41,267 nt of DNA from Nanobdellati archaeon (lineage in GTDB: Archaea; B1Sed10-29; JAGVWA01), in assembly GCA_018304505.1 (NCBI GenBank), contig JAGVWA010000013.1:1-41267 (forward strand), in the 5' to 3' direction. Every line of letters starts with the position of its first letter. Within the stretch, counting starts at the first letter, position 1. Under the pieces are notes generated by a model. It was not told where the DNA came from, made no database searches, and was given only the letters and a program-made list of their open reading frames with translations. Below, piece by piece: positions 26,023-35,104 of the stretch. The translations under genes and the position numbers were made by a program.

Positions 26023-26538
26023 ATGGCTGTATTAATGACAGACAGAGTAATGGTATCAGAACCGCCAGAACTCGTGGACGAACTTAGCCAAAAAGGCCTC
26101 GGCGAGCGCCAAGGAACAACGCTGTTGCTTGCGCCCGAGGAAGCCTTATACCTGAAGGAGAAGCGAAAGGAGTTCAACATCGAGAATAGCAAAGGCAAAA
26201 GCCAGGGCTACGACGACTTGCTGAAGACCTTCATGAAAACAGACAAGAACTTCGGCAACAAGTACATCGTCTTCAGGGACTTGAAAGACCGGGGCTTCGT
26301 GGCAAAGACCGGCTTCAAATACGGCTCGGACTACCGAATCTATTCACGGGGGGACAAACCAGGCAAGGGGCATGCGATTTGGCTTGTGCAAGTGCGTCCT
26401 GAAGAGAGCAAGTGCGATTTCTCGTTAGTGAGCCGCTCAGTCAGGCTTGCCCAGAACGTCAGAAAGAAAATGATCTACGCCCTGCTTGACAAGGAAGGAG
26501 ACATATCGTACTATAAGTTCGAGTGGTTCAAGCCGTGA
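26023..26538 (+). CDS. endA: tRNA-splicing endonuclease
   Basis: Cuts introns from pre-tRNA at the bulge-helix-bulge motif. At 171 residues it is of the single-domain size that forms homotetramers. The catalytic triad is present with family spacing: Tyr107 (in YGSDYRIY), His117 (in GHAIWLVQV) and Lys148 (in NVRKKMIYAL), matching the 10- and 31-residue intervals of characterised archaeal enzymes. It is cotranscribed with dphB, which starts 4 bases after its stop. The pairing of these two small RNA/translation genes needs no special explanation. Confidence 0.94.
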   Translation: MAVLMTDRVMVSEPPELVDELSQKGLGERQGTTLLLAPEEALYLKEKRKEFNIENSKGKSQGYDDLLKTFMKTDKNFGNKYIVFRDLKDRGFVAKTGFKYGSDYRIYSRGDKPGKGHAIWLVQVRPEESKCDFSLVSRSVRLAQNVRKKMIYALLDKEGDISYYKFEWFKP

Positions 26539-26542
26539 TCAA

Positions 26543-27286
26543 ATGCTAAAACTAATCGGCCTCGGCCTAGAAATGCAAGACCTGTCTATCAAGGCGGTGC
26601 AGGAGATCATCACTTCACAGCGCCTTTTCCTGGAAGAGTACACCAGCCACGGCATCAACAAGCAGGAACTAGAATTATTCTTCAACCGCTTGATCGAGTC
26701 CGCTGACCGCGATTTCGTCGAATCTGGAAAAATCCTCGATAACGCCAAAGATGAGGATGTTGCATTGCTTATTCTAGGAGACCCATTGATCGCGACGACG
26801 CACACTGATTTACTGCTTAGGTGCAAGGAACACGGAATCCGAGCAAAGGTGGTGCACAACAACTCAATCTACAACTCCATCACAGACACAGGCCTACAAA
26901 TTTACAAATTCGGAAAAACAACAACCATCCCATATTGGGAAACCAATTACGAGCCGACGAGCTTCTTGGACGTGATTGAGCAGAACCATGGCATTGAGGC
27001 CCACACCTTGTGCCTGCTCGACATCAAGAAAGACCAAGATAAGTATATGCAACCACAGGACGCCATCGCAGTGCTCGAAAACGCCCAGCAAAAAACTGGA
27101 AAAAATATTTTTGACGACAAAACAAAAATCATCGTCTGCTCGCGCATGGGCACTGAAGATCAGTCAATCAAGTATCTGAGCATCAAAGACGCTAAGAAAA
27201 CTGACTTTGGAGGTCCGCTACATATGCTGATTTTCCCGGCAACGCTGCACGAAATGGAACTGGAATTCTTAACCCAATTTAGTTGA
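26543..27286 (+). CDS. dphB: Diphthine synthase
   Basis: SAM-dependent methyltransferase of diphthamide synthesis, which modifies a histidine of elongation factor 2. It is 247 residues long with the tetrapyrrole-methylase-type fold. Diagnostic segments are LIGLGLEMQDLS at the N-terminus, LILGDPLIATTHTDLLLR around residue 75-92, VVHNNSIYNSI, GLQIYKFGKTTTIPYW and HTLCLLDI. All conserved blocks are intact. ATG 26543 is chosen because GTGATC at 26535-26540 precedes it and because the sequence before it is not conserved. Its presence implies the organism makes diphthamide. Confidence 0.95.
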   Translation: MLKLIGLGLEMQDLSIKAVQEIITSQRLFLEEYTSHGINKQELELFFNRLIESADRDFVESGKILDNAKDEDVALLILGDPLIATTHTDLLLRCKEHGIRAKVVHNNSIYNSITDTGLQIYKFGKTTTIPYWETNYEPTSFLDVIEQNHGIEAHTLCLLDIKKDQDKYMQPQDAIAVLENAQQKTGKNIFDDKTKIIVCSRMGTEDQSIKYLSIKDAKKTDFGGPLHMLIFPATLHEMELEFLTQFS

Positions 27287-27318
27287 AACCAGTGTAAACT
27301 GGATAACGTTGCAAAATT

Positions 27319-27350
27319 CTTTTATATTCTGCTTGTGGAAAGAATAAGCG
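27319..27350 (+). promoter_or_regulatory. Promoter of modular surface protein gene
   Basis: TTTATATT at 27321-27328 lies 23-30 bases before ATG 27351, the normal archaeal spacing for a transcript beginning at or next to the start codon. The preceding gap (27287-27318) shows nothing else. Confidence 0.55.
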
Positions 27351-30300
27351 ATGTTGAAAAAAACTCTGGTACTATTAGTAATAATGACCACTGCTTCACT
27401 AGCCTTGACACAGAAAACATTCATGCTGGATCCCGAAAACCCACAATTCACTTTTCTTGAAAACAAATTCAAAGACAACTCAACTATCATCAACTTCAAC
27501 AATTCTGGAGTAAAAACAAAATACATTATGCTACCAAAGGGCGCAAAGATCACAGAGGCATCCATAGCCCTAATAGGGCAAGCAGTGCAAATGAAAGAGG
27601 AAAACGACATTTCTTCAAATTGGTATAGCCCATCAGATGGTCCTGGTGGATACTACAGTACATTATTTCAAATGATAACAATCAACCAAACTCAGATCAT
27701 CGACAGCATACAGATATATGTTAGCGGAAGTTATTCTGGCAATAGATACCAAAAATTTACTGTGCTTAAAGATTGGGACAGAAGCAACTCGCAAATCCCA
27801 CCAAGCAATAACATACTTGCTTCCTGCGAAATAGATGTATACTATTCAGGTTGGACACCTATTGGAAGTTGTACCAACCTGAACTTGACGGTTCAGTCAG
27901 GGGGCTACTGGATAATGCATGATGGTGCAAGAAGCGACAGGCTCTACTGGAAATATTCAACAGACACATACACGGGAGGGATGGTAGGCTATTATTTCTT
28001 CTATTTCAATCAGATTCAGGGCATGCATTTAGCATTTGGTACGAATTCCAATAATGATATGCTTATCAAGGTTCATGGCCGCGCATTCCCAGACAACTTA
28101 CGGCTAAGTAATGAAGATAACAAAACAGAGTTTGCGTCAACCCGCCTATTCAACACAAATGAGACCCTAAGCTTGAACATTTCAAACATTGAAGAAATCA
28201 TAAATTCATGCGGCACAGATGAATGCGATGTGCCCATAAACTTTGAAGCAGGGGGTGTTGGGGGGTTAACTCATACTCCAAACATTACATTTAACATGAC
28301 GCTAATTTCTTCCAACGTATACCAGTGGGAAAATACAGATTCCCTAGCACTTAACCAATCAATAAAGAAAACGCAGACGATCGGCGTATACAATTATGGA
28401 GTCGACACAGTTCTCAAGAAAATAAAAATCCCGAACTCGACAGCAACATGCATAATAGACGGCCAAATACAAAACGTAAGCAATGGCGAGTGCACGATTC
28501 CACAGACAACAATCCAAAAAGGCCAGATAAAACAATTCACCATATGGCACGATGTACTAGGGAAATACAATCCACTCACCAGTGTAATAGCTGCTCGACA
28601 ACAAGACCCAGCAAAGCTTACAGTGCCAAACGAGATGAGTTACTCCCGCCAGAAAATCACGCTAATAAACAATGAAACGGCCTACGGCATGAACGGAACG
28701 ACCTTCACAAACATCAACACTGAAACCTGCATTGACAGTTTCACGTGCCTCAATGACACTTTAATGAGTCTGGGCCCAAACGAAACAAAGGAATGGTACG
28801 TGTACTTCAACAAGACAGCTGTGTGGATGAACGAATCCATTTACCAAGATCCAACAAGGCAAACCGAAATAAACGGCACGGCATACTACCTCCAAGAAGC
28901 CAACCTAACGAACACAGACGACATAGACTACACTATCAACTACAACAAGAGCTGCATAGATAGCTGGGGATGCGACAACAACTCACTCGATCTTACACTA
29001 CAACCGAATTCTACTCTGCAGCACAAAATCCTGAACACATTGGAAAACGCCCTGTTTTATAAAATCGACAGGCGGGAGCAGGATCATAGCAAGGAAACGA
29101 AGCTAAATAGTAAGGCCTTCACCAAAAGGCTCGTAAGCATCATTAACAGCGCAGCATTGCCATTCAAAAACATCTCATGGCGAGTAAGCGCCGATGACGG
29201 CTGGAACGCTTCAATACAAAACGGAACCCTGGACTTCAACGCAAATTCAAATGTAACGTTCTACATTGAACAGGAGCATGACAGCATCCTGACTGCCAAC
29301 TACTCAGATTGGGTGTTCACTAAAACAACATTTGATGAGCAGGCGCTTGAGCAAACAATAACATACCAAAACAACGACAATGACCTAAACTACACAATTT
29401 TTGACGACAATGAGTGTTACTCAACATTAGACTGTACAAAAATAGGCAACGTCACCCTACAACCAGGGACCACTACAAAGATGCTAAACGTTACCAGCGA
29501 CCTCATTGATGAGAAATTCGAGTGGCGACAAGACACACAGGAAAACTCGAGCATCTTCAAAGCGCACATACAACTCAATGCGACAATCAACAACATGCAC
29601 CCACAGAACATAACCAACATTGCATTGCCAATAACGAACCGAGACATGTGGAACTGCTCAAGCTTAGGCACAATAGACCTTGAAGCAAACACCACACACA
29701 AACCGACACACTTAGTGAAATGCGAATCCCAAATCCTACAAACAGGGGCATTCAACAACACATGGAACTCGACACCACACAGCGGAATAATAAACATAAC
29801 AAACGAAACGCTGCTCTACCTATTTGAGGAAAACGAAAGCATCCTAACCGCAGACTACTCAGAATGGGAACAAACCAACATCACCTTCGAAAACCAAATC
29901 CTGACACAAAAAATAACATACCAAAACAACGACAAAGAATTGAACTTTACTGTACTAGATAACAACGACTGCTACTCAACAATGAACTGCTCGCGCATAG
30001 GCAACATAACCATCACGCCCGGAGAAACAACAATGGAAATCAACAGCTCAGGAGACCTAATTTACGAGTCATTTGAATGGCAACAGGACTACAACAGGGG
30101 GTCCAGCATCAATAACATCTACATACGCCTCAAAGCAGCAATAACAAATAACCTCGATAAGGACATAACAAACATCGCACTTCCGATCACCGACAGACCC
30201 GAATGGAACTGCACAACACAAGGCACACTAAACCTGACAAAGAACAGCACGCAAAACTTCTCAAACACAGTAGACTGCAACGCTCAAGCACTAAACACAA

Positions 30301-31076
30301 TAATCAATGACAGAGAACAAGATCAGACAATGGAAACAAAAATAAACGGAAAGGCATTCACAAAGAAAAAGATCAGCATAACAAATCCGGACACCTTAAT
30401 GTACACAAATGTATCCTGGGAACTGCCAGCGGACGAGAACTGGACACCAACATTCAATACCGGAACAATAAACATCACAAGCAACGAAACAATTGAGCTA
30501 TATCTCGAACAGGAACAAGACAGCCTGCTCACTGCAAACTACTCTGGGTGGGAATTTTCCAAGCTCGGTTTTGATCAGCAGATACTAACCAAGATAATTG
30601 AATACAACAACCGTGATATCATGCTGAATTACACCGTGCAGGAAAGCGTGCCATGCTACATGAACATGTCGTGCCAAAACATCAGCGGCAACATAACCTT
30701 AGCACCAGGTTTATCAATAAGCGAAATAAACAGCACAGGGGACATGATCGAAGAGAAATTCGAATGGATACAAGATAAACAACAAAACTCTTCGATCTTC
30801 AAGGCGTTCATAAGGCTCGACGCGAACATCACAAACAACCTAAATAAGAACATCACCGGCATAACATTGCCAATAACAAACCGGACACTGTGGAACTGCT
30901 CAAGCTTAGGCACAATAGACCTTGAAGCAAACACCACACACAAACCGACACACTTAGTGAAATGCGAATCCCAAATCCTACAAACAGGTGTACTGGGCAT
31001 TCAACAACACATGGAACTCGACACCACACAGCGGAGTAATAAACATAACAAACGAAACGCTGCTCTACCTATTTGA
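27351..31076 (+). CDS. Large modular secreted protein, 5' part (frame-disrupted)
   Basis: The first 1212 codons (to about 30988) encode a signal peptide (MLKKTLVLLVIMTTASLAL), a unique domain of about 330 residues, and several related beta-rich modules. Modules carry QDPxRxT/REQDxxxET motifs, NISW-type strands, YxxNDxxLNxTV and CYSTMNCSxIGNIT cysteine pairs, and very many Asn sequons, so it is a heavily glycosylated extracellular protein. I do not recognise the family. After a perfect 100-bp repeat ending at 30988, the frame shifts and the last 29 codons are out-of-frame sequence ending at TGA 31074-31076. The intended protein clearly continues in the next reading frame (30988-33183), giving about 1940 residues. 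Disruption could be real or an assembly fault. Confidence 0.75.
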   Translation: MLKKTLVLLVIMTTASLALTQKTFMLDPENPQFTFLENKFKDNSTIINFNNSGVKTKYIMLPKGAKITEASIALIGQAVQMKEENDISSNWYSPSDGPGGYYSTLFQMITINQTQIIDSIQIYVSGSYSGNRYQKFTVLKDWDRSNSQIPPSNNILASCEIDVYYSGWTPIGSCTNLNLTVQSGGYWIMHDGARSDRLYWKYSTDTYTGGMVGYYFFYFNQIQGMHLAFGTNSNNDMLIKVHGRAFPDNLRLSNEDNKTEFASTRLFNTNETLSLNISNIEEIINSCGTDECDVPINFEAGGVGGLTHTPNITFNMTLISSNVYQWENTDSLALNQSIKKTQTIGVYNYGVDTVLKKIKIPNSTATCIIDGQIQNVSNGECTIPQTTIQKGQIKQFTIWHDVLGKYNPLTSVIAARQQDPAKLTVPNEMSYSRQKITLINNETAYGMNGTTFTNINTETCIDSFTCLNDTLMSLGPNETKEWYVYFNKTAVWMNESIYQDPTRQTEINGTAYYLQEANLTNTDDIDYTINYNKSCIDSWGCDNNSLDLTLQPNSTLQHKILNTLENALFYKIDRREQDHSKETKLNSKAFTKRLVSIINSAALPFKNISWRVSADDGWNASIQNGTLDFNANSNVTFYIEQEHDSILTANYSDWVFTKTTFDEQALEQTITYQNNDNDLNYTIFDDNECYSTLDCTKIGNVTLQPGTTTKMLNVTSDLIDEKFEWRQDTQENSSIFKAHIQLNATINNMHPQNITNIALPITNRDMWNCSSLGTIDLEANTTHKPTHLVKCESQILQTGAFNNTWNSTPHSGIINITNETLLYLFEENESILTADYSEWEQTNITFENQILTQKITYQNNDKELNFTVLDNNDCYSTMNCSRIGNITITPGETTMEINSSGDLIYESFEWQQDYNRGSSINNIYIRLKAAITNNLDKDITNIALPITDRPEWNCTTQGTLNLTKNSTQNFSNTVDCNAQALNTIINDREQDQTMETKINGKAFTKKKISITNPDTLMYTNVSWELPADENWTPTFNTGTINITSNETIELYLEQEQDSLLTANYSGWEFSKLGFDQQILTKIIEYNNRDIMLNYTVQESVPCYMNMSCQNISGNITLAPGLSISEINSTGDMIEEKFEWIQDKQQNSSIFKAFIRLDANITNNLNKNITGITLPITNRTLWNCSSLGTIDLEANTTHKPTHLVKCESQILQTGVLGIQQHMELDTTQRSNKHNKRNAALPI
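29647..30988 (+). repeat. Exact 100-bp direct repeat pair inside modular gene
   Basis: 29647-29746 and 30889-30988 are identical over exactly 100 bases (offset 1242). After the first copy the frame continues straight into GGCATTCAAC. After the second, seven extra bases (30989-30995) come before the same GGCATTCAAC, and similarity resumes for about 100 bases more with a single difference. The seven-base difference is what breaks the frame. Confidence 0.88.
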
Positions 31077-33183
31077 GGAAAACGAAAGCATACTCACAGC
31101 CGACTACTCGAACTGGAAACAAACAGACATAAGATTCGACAAACAAACACTAACACAAACCATCGTATACAAAAACAATGACAACGAACTGAACTTCACA
31201 GTCAATGACAACAACAAATGCTACTCAACAATGAACTGCTCAACCATCGGAAACATAACACTAACACCCGGAGAGAGAACCATCGAAATAAACAGCAGCG
31301 GCGACCACATAACAGAATCATTCGAGTGGGGACAGGATCAGGCAAAGAATTCAAGCGTTTTCATGGCCTTCATAAAGCTAAACGCGACGATCAGAAACTA
31401 CTTGGATCAAAACGTGGAAGGCATATTGCTCCCAATCACAAACAGGTCAAAGTGGAACTGCTCTAGTGCCGGAGCCATTGACCTGCAAGCCAACAGCACC
31501 GCAACCCCGGATCATCTTGTCGACTGTGAGGCGCAAATACTGGCCGTGGAAAAACAACAAAGAAAACAAGACCCCTCAAGGAACACCAGCGTAAATGGAA
31601 AGGCATATACAATAACGCCCATAACGATTTCTAACCTTGACAACATTTCTCTACAAAATATTTTCTGGAGCGTCAATGCCACAGAAACATGGAACGCCAC
31701 GGAAAACAAAGGCTACATAAACATAACAACTGAAGAAACAGTATATCTACAGGAGGAAAAGGATTCTGTCATCATGCTGAATGAGTCCGGCTGGGGACTC
31801 AGAAACGCAACAATAAACGCGCAAACAATAGAAAACATATTAACAATAGTAAACACAGACTCAATTGGGTACACGAACATGTCGCATGAGACCTGCTTTG
31901 ACAACGCAACATGTGCTTCCGCGAACATCACAGTGCTCGGAAACGAGGTGCTGAAGCACACGATTCTCATCAAGAAGGACTTCCTCACCAAGGGGTACTC
32001 TTGGGAAAGCGAACCTGGAAAAACATCAAACGCATCTGGCACGCTCTACATACGCCCCATAATAAACATCGAAAACGGCCTGCCATTCAACCTCACAGAC
32101 ATTACATTAGGCAACGTTACACGAGATGCGTGGACCTGCACCTCAGATCCAACGACCAACAACATCACCTCTGGAAACAACTCGTTCATAACTGGAACCG
32201 TGTGCGAAAAGCAAAGCGACCTCTTCATAAGTGAGCCTTACGACATTCGGGTCGACAGCTCAAAGGTAAACAGCATAAAACTCTCAGACGATTATGTCTA
32301 CGTAACCGGCTTTGTCAGAATCGAGAGCTCTGAGAGCGACATAGACTTCATGAACTTAACTTATGACTTCTATGACGCAGGAATTGACGACACATATATC
32401 AACCCTATCAACACAAGCTTCACGGGTACAGTAATCATCTCACCGAAATACAGGGTGCCGATAAGCATTAAGTCTCAGGGCCAGAAGGGGCTATTCAATT
32501 ACTCCGACCAGCTGGTGATTGACGTAAACACGAGCTACAACCGCACAATCCAGGGCCTAAAAATCGCCATCATCAAGCCCTCAGAATCATTCACAATGTA
32601 CAAGTGCAAGGACCCATCGACGTGCAGGTCAGACGTTCAAGGGCATTGGGAGCAAATCAGCACGTCCACAAGCCAGAATGAGATATACGCAACAATAGAT
32701 GTAACTGGTTCCAATAGGCTGCTCTTCAGCTATCATGTGCCAGCCCCTGTGGTCCAGTCTGCCCAGCCGCAAATCAGCGTCCGCGGGGGTATCCTTGCGC
32801 CATTGCCAGTGGCGAAAAAGACTGAAAACACAAGCCGAGAAAACTCAACAGACCAGAACAGCACCTTAAGGAAAATTGACGAGACATTCAAACCGAAAGA
32901 AAATGGAAATGCAAAAACTGATGTGCAAGACACCTCTTCTGAGGCAGTTGTTCCGGAATCCACTGCTCCGCAAAGCACTGGGCAAACTGCTAGCAGCTCA
33001 GGAGGAGCAGGAAAAAATCAAGCCCCACAAGGCATTCCATTCGTTCCGCGCGAACAAGAAGAACAGGCTTCCAACGCAATAAGTGAAATGGTGCAAGTCA
33101 TTGGCATGTCAATCGGCTCGGCACTGCAATCCATAGTCCTGTCGCTGCAGTCGTTTTTCAAGTTCCTAGAAAACAGACCTTAA
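30988..33183 (+). CDS. Large modular secreted protein, 3' part (frame-disrupted)
   Basis: Continues the modular protein in the +1 frame; the first codon shown (GTG 30988) is the junction, not a believable start, as no signal peptide or ribosome site exists there. It holds the rest of one module (YWAFNNTWNSTPHSG onward), another complete module and a degenerate one, then a beta-rich domain (about 420-590, from SEPYDIRVDSSKV). A Ser/Thr/Gln-rich linker follows, and a C-terminal amphipathic or hydrophobic stretch (MSIGSALQSIVLSLQSFFKF) that may associate with the membrane. The 3' end overlaps the convergent geranylgeranyl reductase gene by 18 bases. Same unknown family as the 5' part. Confidence 0.72.
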   Translation: MYWAFNNTWNSTPHSGVINITNETLLYLFEENESILTADYSNWKQTDIRFDKQTLTQTIVYKNNDNELNFTVNDNNKCYSTMNCSTIGNITLTPGERTIEINSSGDHITESFEWGQDQAKNSSVFMAFIKLNATIRNYLDQNVEGILLPITNRSKWNCSSAGAIDLQANSTATPDHLVDCEAQILAVEKQQRKQDPSRNTSVNGKAYTITPITISNLDNISLQNIFWSVNATETWNATENKGYINITTEETVYLQEEKDSVIMLNESGWGLRNATINAQTIENILTIVNTDSIGYTNMSHETCFDNATCASANITVLGNEVLKHTILIKKDFLTKGYSWESEPGKTSNASGTLYIRPIINIENGLPFNLTDITLGNVTRDAWTCTSDPTTNNITSGNNSFITGTVCEKQSDLFISEPYDIRVDSSKVNSIKLSDDYVYVTGFVRIESSESDIDFMNLTYDFYDAGIDDTYINPINTSFTGTVIISPKYRVPISIKSQGQKGLFNYSDQLVIDVNTSYNRTIQGLKIAIIKPSESFTMYKCKDPSTCRSDVQGHWEQISTSTSQNEIYATIDVTGSNRLLFSYHVPAPVVQSAQPQISVRGGILAPLPVAKKTENTSRENSTDQNSTLRKIDETFKPKENGNAKTDVQDTSSEAVVPESTAPQSTGQTASSSGGAGKNQAPQGIPFVPREQEEQASNAISEMVQVIGMSIGSALQSIVLSLQSFFKFLENRP

Positions 33184-34371
33184 GACCTTTTCGCTGAAGC
33201 TGCTGGATTTTTCCTTGATCAGCGTTTGCGATAACATCTCGGCCATCTTCGGGTCCTTCGAAGCCTTGTTGAAGAACAAGTTCATCAAGAACTTACTCCT
33301 GCCAAGTTTTGTTAGGCGCGTGTTCAGCTTGAGTTCTGGCCAGATCTCCTTTTCGATCATTTCATCATACGATTTTAGGCCTCGCTCTGAAAAGTCTCCT
33401 GTCTCAATTGCATCCGCGATGGCATCTATCGCGAATTTTGCAGTCAATAGCGCGTTGCCGATGCCCTCTCCTGTTATCGGGTCTATTAAGTTCGCCGCGT
33501 CTCCAATCAACAGCGCGCCGTTGTAGACCTTTTTTGATTTCAGCGAACCCAGGGGCAAATTCCAGCCTCGCATTTCGCTTACGAGTTCAGCGTTTACAAA
33601 GCGTTCCTTGAATAATGTTTCCTCTTTTATTACTCGATTTACCTCATTACGGATATTGATTTTGCGCTGCTTTGAGTACTTTTCGATTATGCAGAGGCCT
33701 ATGTTTGCCTCTCCGGGGTTTTGCGTCGGGAATATCCAGAAGTACCCTGGAATCAAAGATTCGAGAAAATGTATCTCGATCCTGTCCGTGTTGTTATTGA
33801 TGCCTTTGTAGTATCCACGTATGCCAACCATAACATGGTCTTCAGGCATGCGTTCTTTGCCCAAACGACGACCGACTGGCGTCAATGCGCCGTCTGCTGC
33901 GATGACGACCTTGCAGTTCAATTGAATGTCCTCGTTGTCTTTTGTGGTCACGATGACGCCCTTAACTTGATCGCCATCGAAAACGAGGTCCTTGAAGCTG
34001 GTTTCCTGCATCGCTTCGGTTACCTTGGAAGCTTCCTGGAAAAGCGTGTTGTCAAACACTTCCCGTCGCACTACGTAGCCGCAATACGGCACATCCTTGG
34101 CCACTAAGTCAAGAAGTTGCCCGTTGGGGCCTGAGAATATAACGCCACGCATCTTTGAATGTTCCTTTTGCTCAATAAGGCTTGTCAAGCCTAGTTCCTT
34201 GAGGACGCGCATGCTCTTTCCAGAAATGCCATCGCCGCAGGTCTTGTCCCGCGGAAATTTGGCCTTGTCAACCAGCACTGCCTTCAAGCCCTTCTTGGCG
34301 GCATACAGCGCTGCTGCACTGCCCCCTGGTCCGGCTCCGATGATAACAACATCGTAGTTTCTTTGTTCCAT
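33166..34371 (-). CDS. Geranylgeranyl reductase family protein (archaeal lipid saturation)
   Basis: FAD-dependent reductase of 401 residues that probably saturates the geranylgeranyl chains of archaeal ether lipids (digeranylgeranylglycerophospholipid reductase type). Visible motifs: dinucleotide fold DVVIIGAGPGGSAAALYAAK at residues 7-26, the substrate-cavity motif KFPRDKTCGDGISG (about 38-51), PGYFWIFP near 218, and the second FAD motif LIGDAANLIDPITGEGI at about 290-306. Length and motifs are complete, unlike the shorter homologue at 3059-4081. A TATA-like box at 34393-34403 read on the minus strand lies 22-32 bases upstream, suggesting a leaderless message. The exact prenyl substrate is inferred from family only. 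Confidence 0.9.
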   Translation of the reverse strand: MEQRNYDVVIIGAGPGGSAAALYAAKKGLKAVLVDKAKFPRDKTCGDGISGKSMRVLKELGLTSLIEQKEHSKMRGVIFSGPNGQLLDLVAKDVPYCGYVVRREVFDNTLFQEASKVTEAMQETSFKDLVFDGDQVKGVIVTTKDNEDIQLNCKVVIAADGALTPVGRRLGKERMPEDHVMVGIRGYYKGINNNTDRIEIHFLESLIPGYFWIFPTQNPGEANIGLCIIEKYSKQRKINIRNEVNRVIKEETLFKERFVNAELVSEMRGWNLPLGSLKSKKVYNGALLIGDAANLIDPITGEGIGNALLTAKFAIDAIADAIETGDFSERGLKSYDEMIEKEIWPELKLNTRLTKLGRSKFLMNLFFNKASKDPKMAEMLSQTLIKEKSSSFSEKVLRSVF

Positions 34372-34392
34372 GCGGAGTTATTGGAAGCATTA

Positions 34393-34403
34393 GATATAAA
34401 AAC
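34393..34403. promoter_or_regulatory. Shared divergent TATA element
   Basis: GATATAAAAAC reads as a TATA box for the DUF357 gene on the plus strand (ATG 34426) and its complement GTTTTTATATC for the reductase on the minus strand (ATG 34371). Both start codons lie 22-33 bases away. One A/T element therefore appears to serve both genes. Confidence 0.5.
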
Positions 34404-34425
34404 ATTGTTTTACACTAAAGAGTTC

Positions 34426-34680
34426 ATGGACATGAAAAAACTCGAGTTCTGCATTAGCGAGACTGACCTGTGCCTCAGATCATTGGTTGTGAAAGATCCG
34501 CGGGCAGAAATACTGATTAAGTTTGCGCGTGACTATTTTAGCGACGCGCTGCATTACCGGAAAAAGGAAGTCTATGACACGGCACTTGAGGCCACGGCTT
34601 ACGCGCACGGTTTTATTGACGCCGGCGTTTTGCTCGGTTTGATAGAGATTCCAGGTTATCATTTAGAAAAATCAGCGTAG
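34426..34680 (+). CDS. DUF357 family protein
   Basis: A small all-helical archaeal protein of 84 residues. The C-terminal half matches DUF357: RDYFSDALHYRKKEVYDTAL followed by EATAYAHGFIDAGVLLGLIE. The family has no established function. I start at ATG 34426 because the TATA box at 34393-34400 places the transcript start there; ATG 34432 is an alternative. It is divergent from the geranylgeranyl reductase gene. Confidence 0.85.
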   Translation: MDMKKLEFCISETDLCLRSLVVKDPRAEILIKFARDYFSDALHYRKKEVYDTALEATAYAHGFIDAGVLLGLIEIPGYHLEKSA

Positions 34681-34798
34681 GGCATGCCTGTGCCGTCTGA
34701 TGTGCTCATAGGCTTTATCACGGGGCCCATACTACCAGTTTTAACTTAAGACGGTTTAAACATAAAATATTAAATAGACAGAAAATACATAAATATCC

Positions 34799-35104
34799 AT
34801 GGTTAGTGTTACAATACAGGTCCCAGAAAACATGAAGGTAAACATGAAAAAATGTGGGGATGTAAACTGGTCCGCATATTTAAGAGAACAGATAAAAGAA
34901 AAAATCGATGACTACCTGTTTGTTGAAAACTTTCTCCGGAAAAACCCTGGCATAATTAAAGACCTGAAATTAATCGAAAAACGAATGGATGCTGACGTAA
35001 AATCCGGCAAGCTGAAACCGATTCCAGACGGCATGAGCATTCGCGAATACTTAACGCCAACGGGCAAACGATCAAATAAAACTCGCGAGCTTGATAAGCG
35101 CTAA
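34799..35104 (+). CDS. VapB-like antitoxin, no toxin partner visible
   Basis: A 101-residue protein. The N-terminus resembles an archaeal VapB-type antitoxin: VSVTIQVPENMKVNMKKC, then WSAYLREQIKEKIDDY, i.e. a short strand plus helices of a ribbon-helix-helix kind. The C-terminus is charged (IEKRMDADVKSGKLKPIPDG). Antitoxins of this type normally precede a PIN-domain toxin gene, but none follows here; the next sequence is a pseudogene remnant on the other strand. ATAAAATATTA at about 34762-34772 gives leaderless spacing. The 118 bases before this gene (34681-34798) hold that box and nothing else I can support. Family assignment is by pattern only. Confidence 0.6.
   Translation: MVSVTIQVPENMKVNMKKCGDVNWSAYLREQIKEKIDDYLFVENFLRKNPGIIKDLKLIEKRMDADVKSGKLKPIPDGMSIREYLTPTGKRSNKTRELDKR

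Noticed and set aside
30980-31000. Programmed ribosomal frameshift joining the two halves of the modular gene
   Set aside because: There is no slippery heptamer at the junction, and comparison with the first repeat copy shows the shift comes from seven extra bases rather than from a conserved recoding signal.
34681-34760. Short minus-strand reading (about 27 codons) before the antitoxin gene
   Set aside because: Too short, no start signals and no recognisable homology; nothing supports it as a gene or relic.
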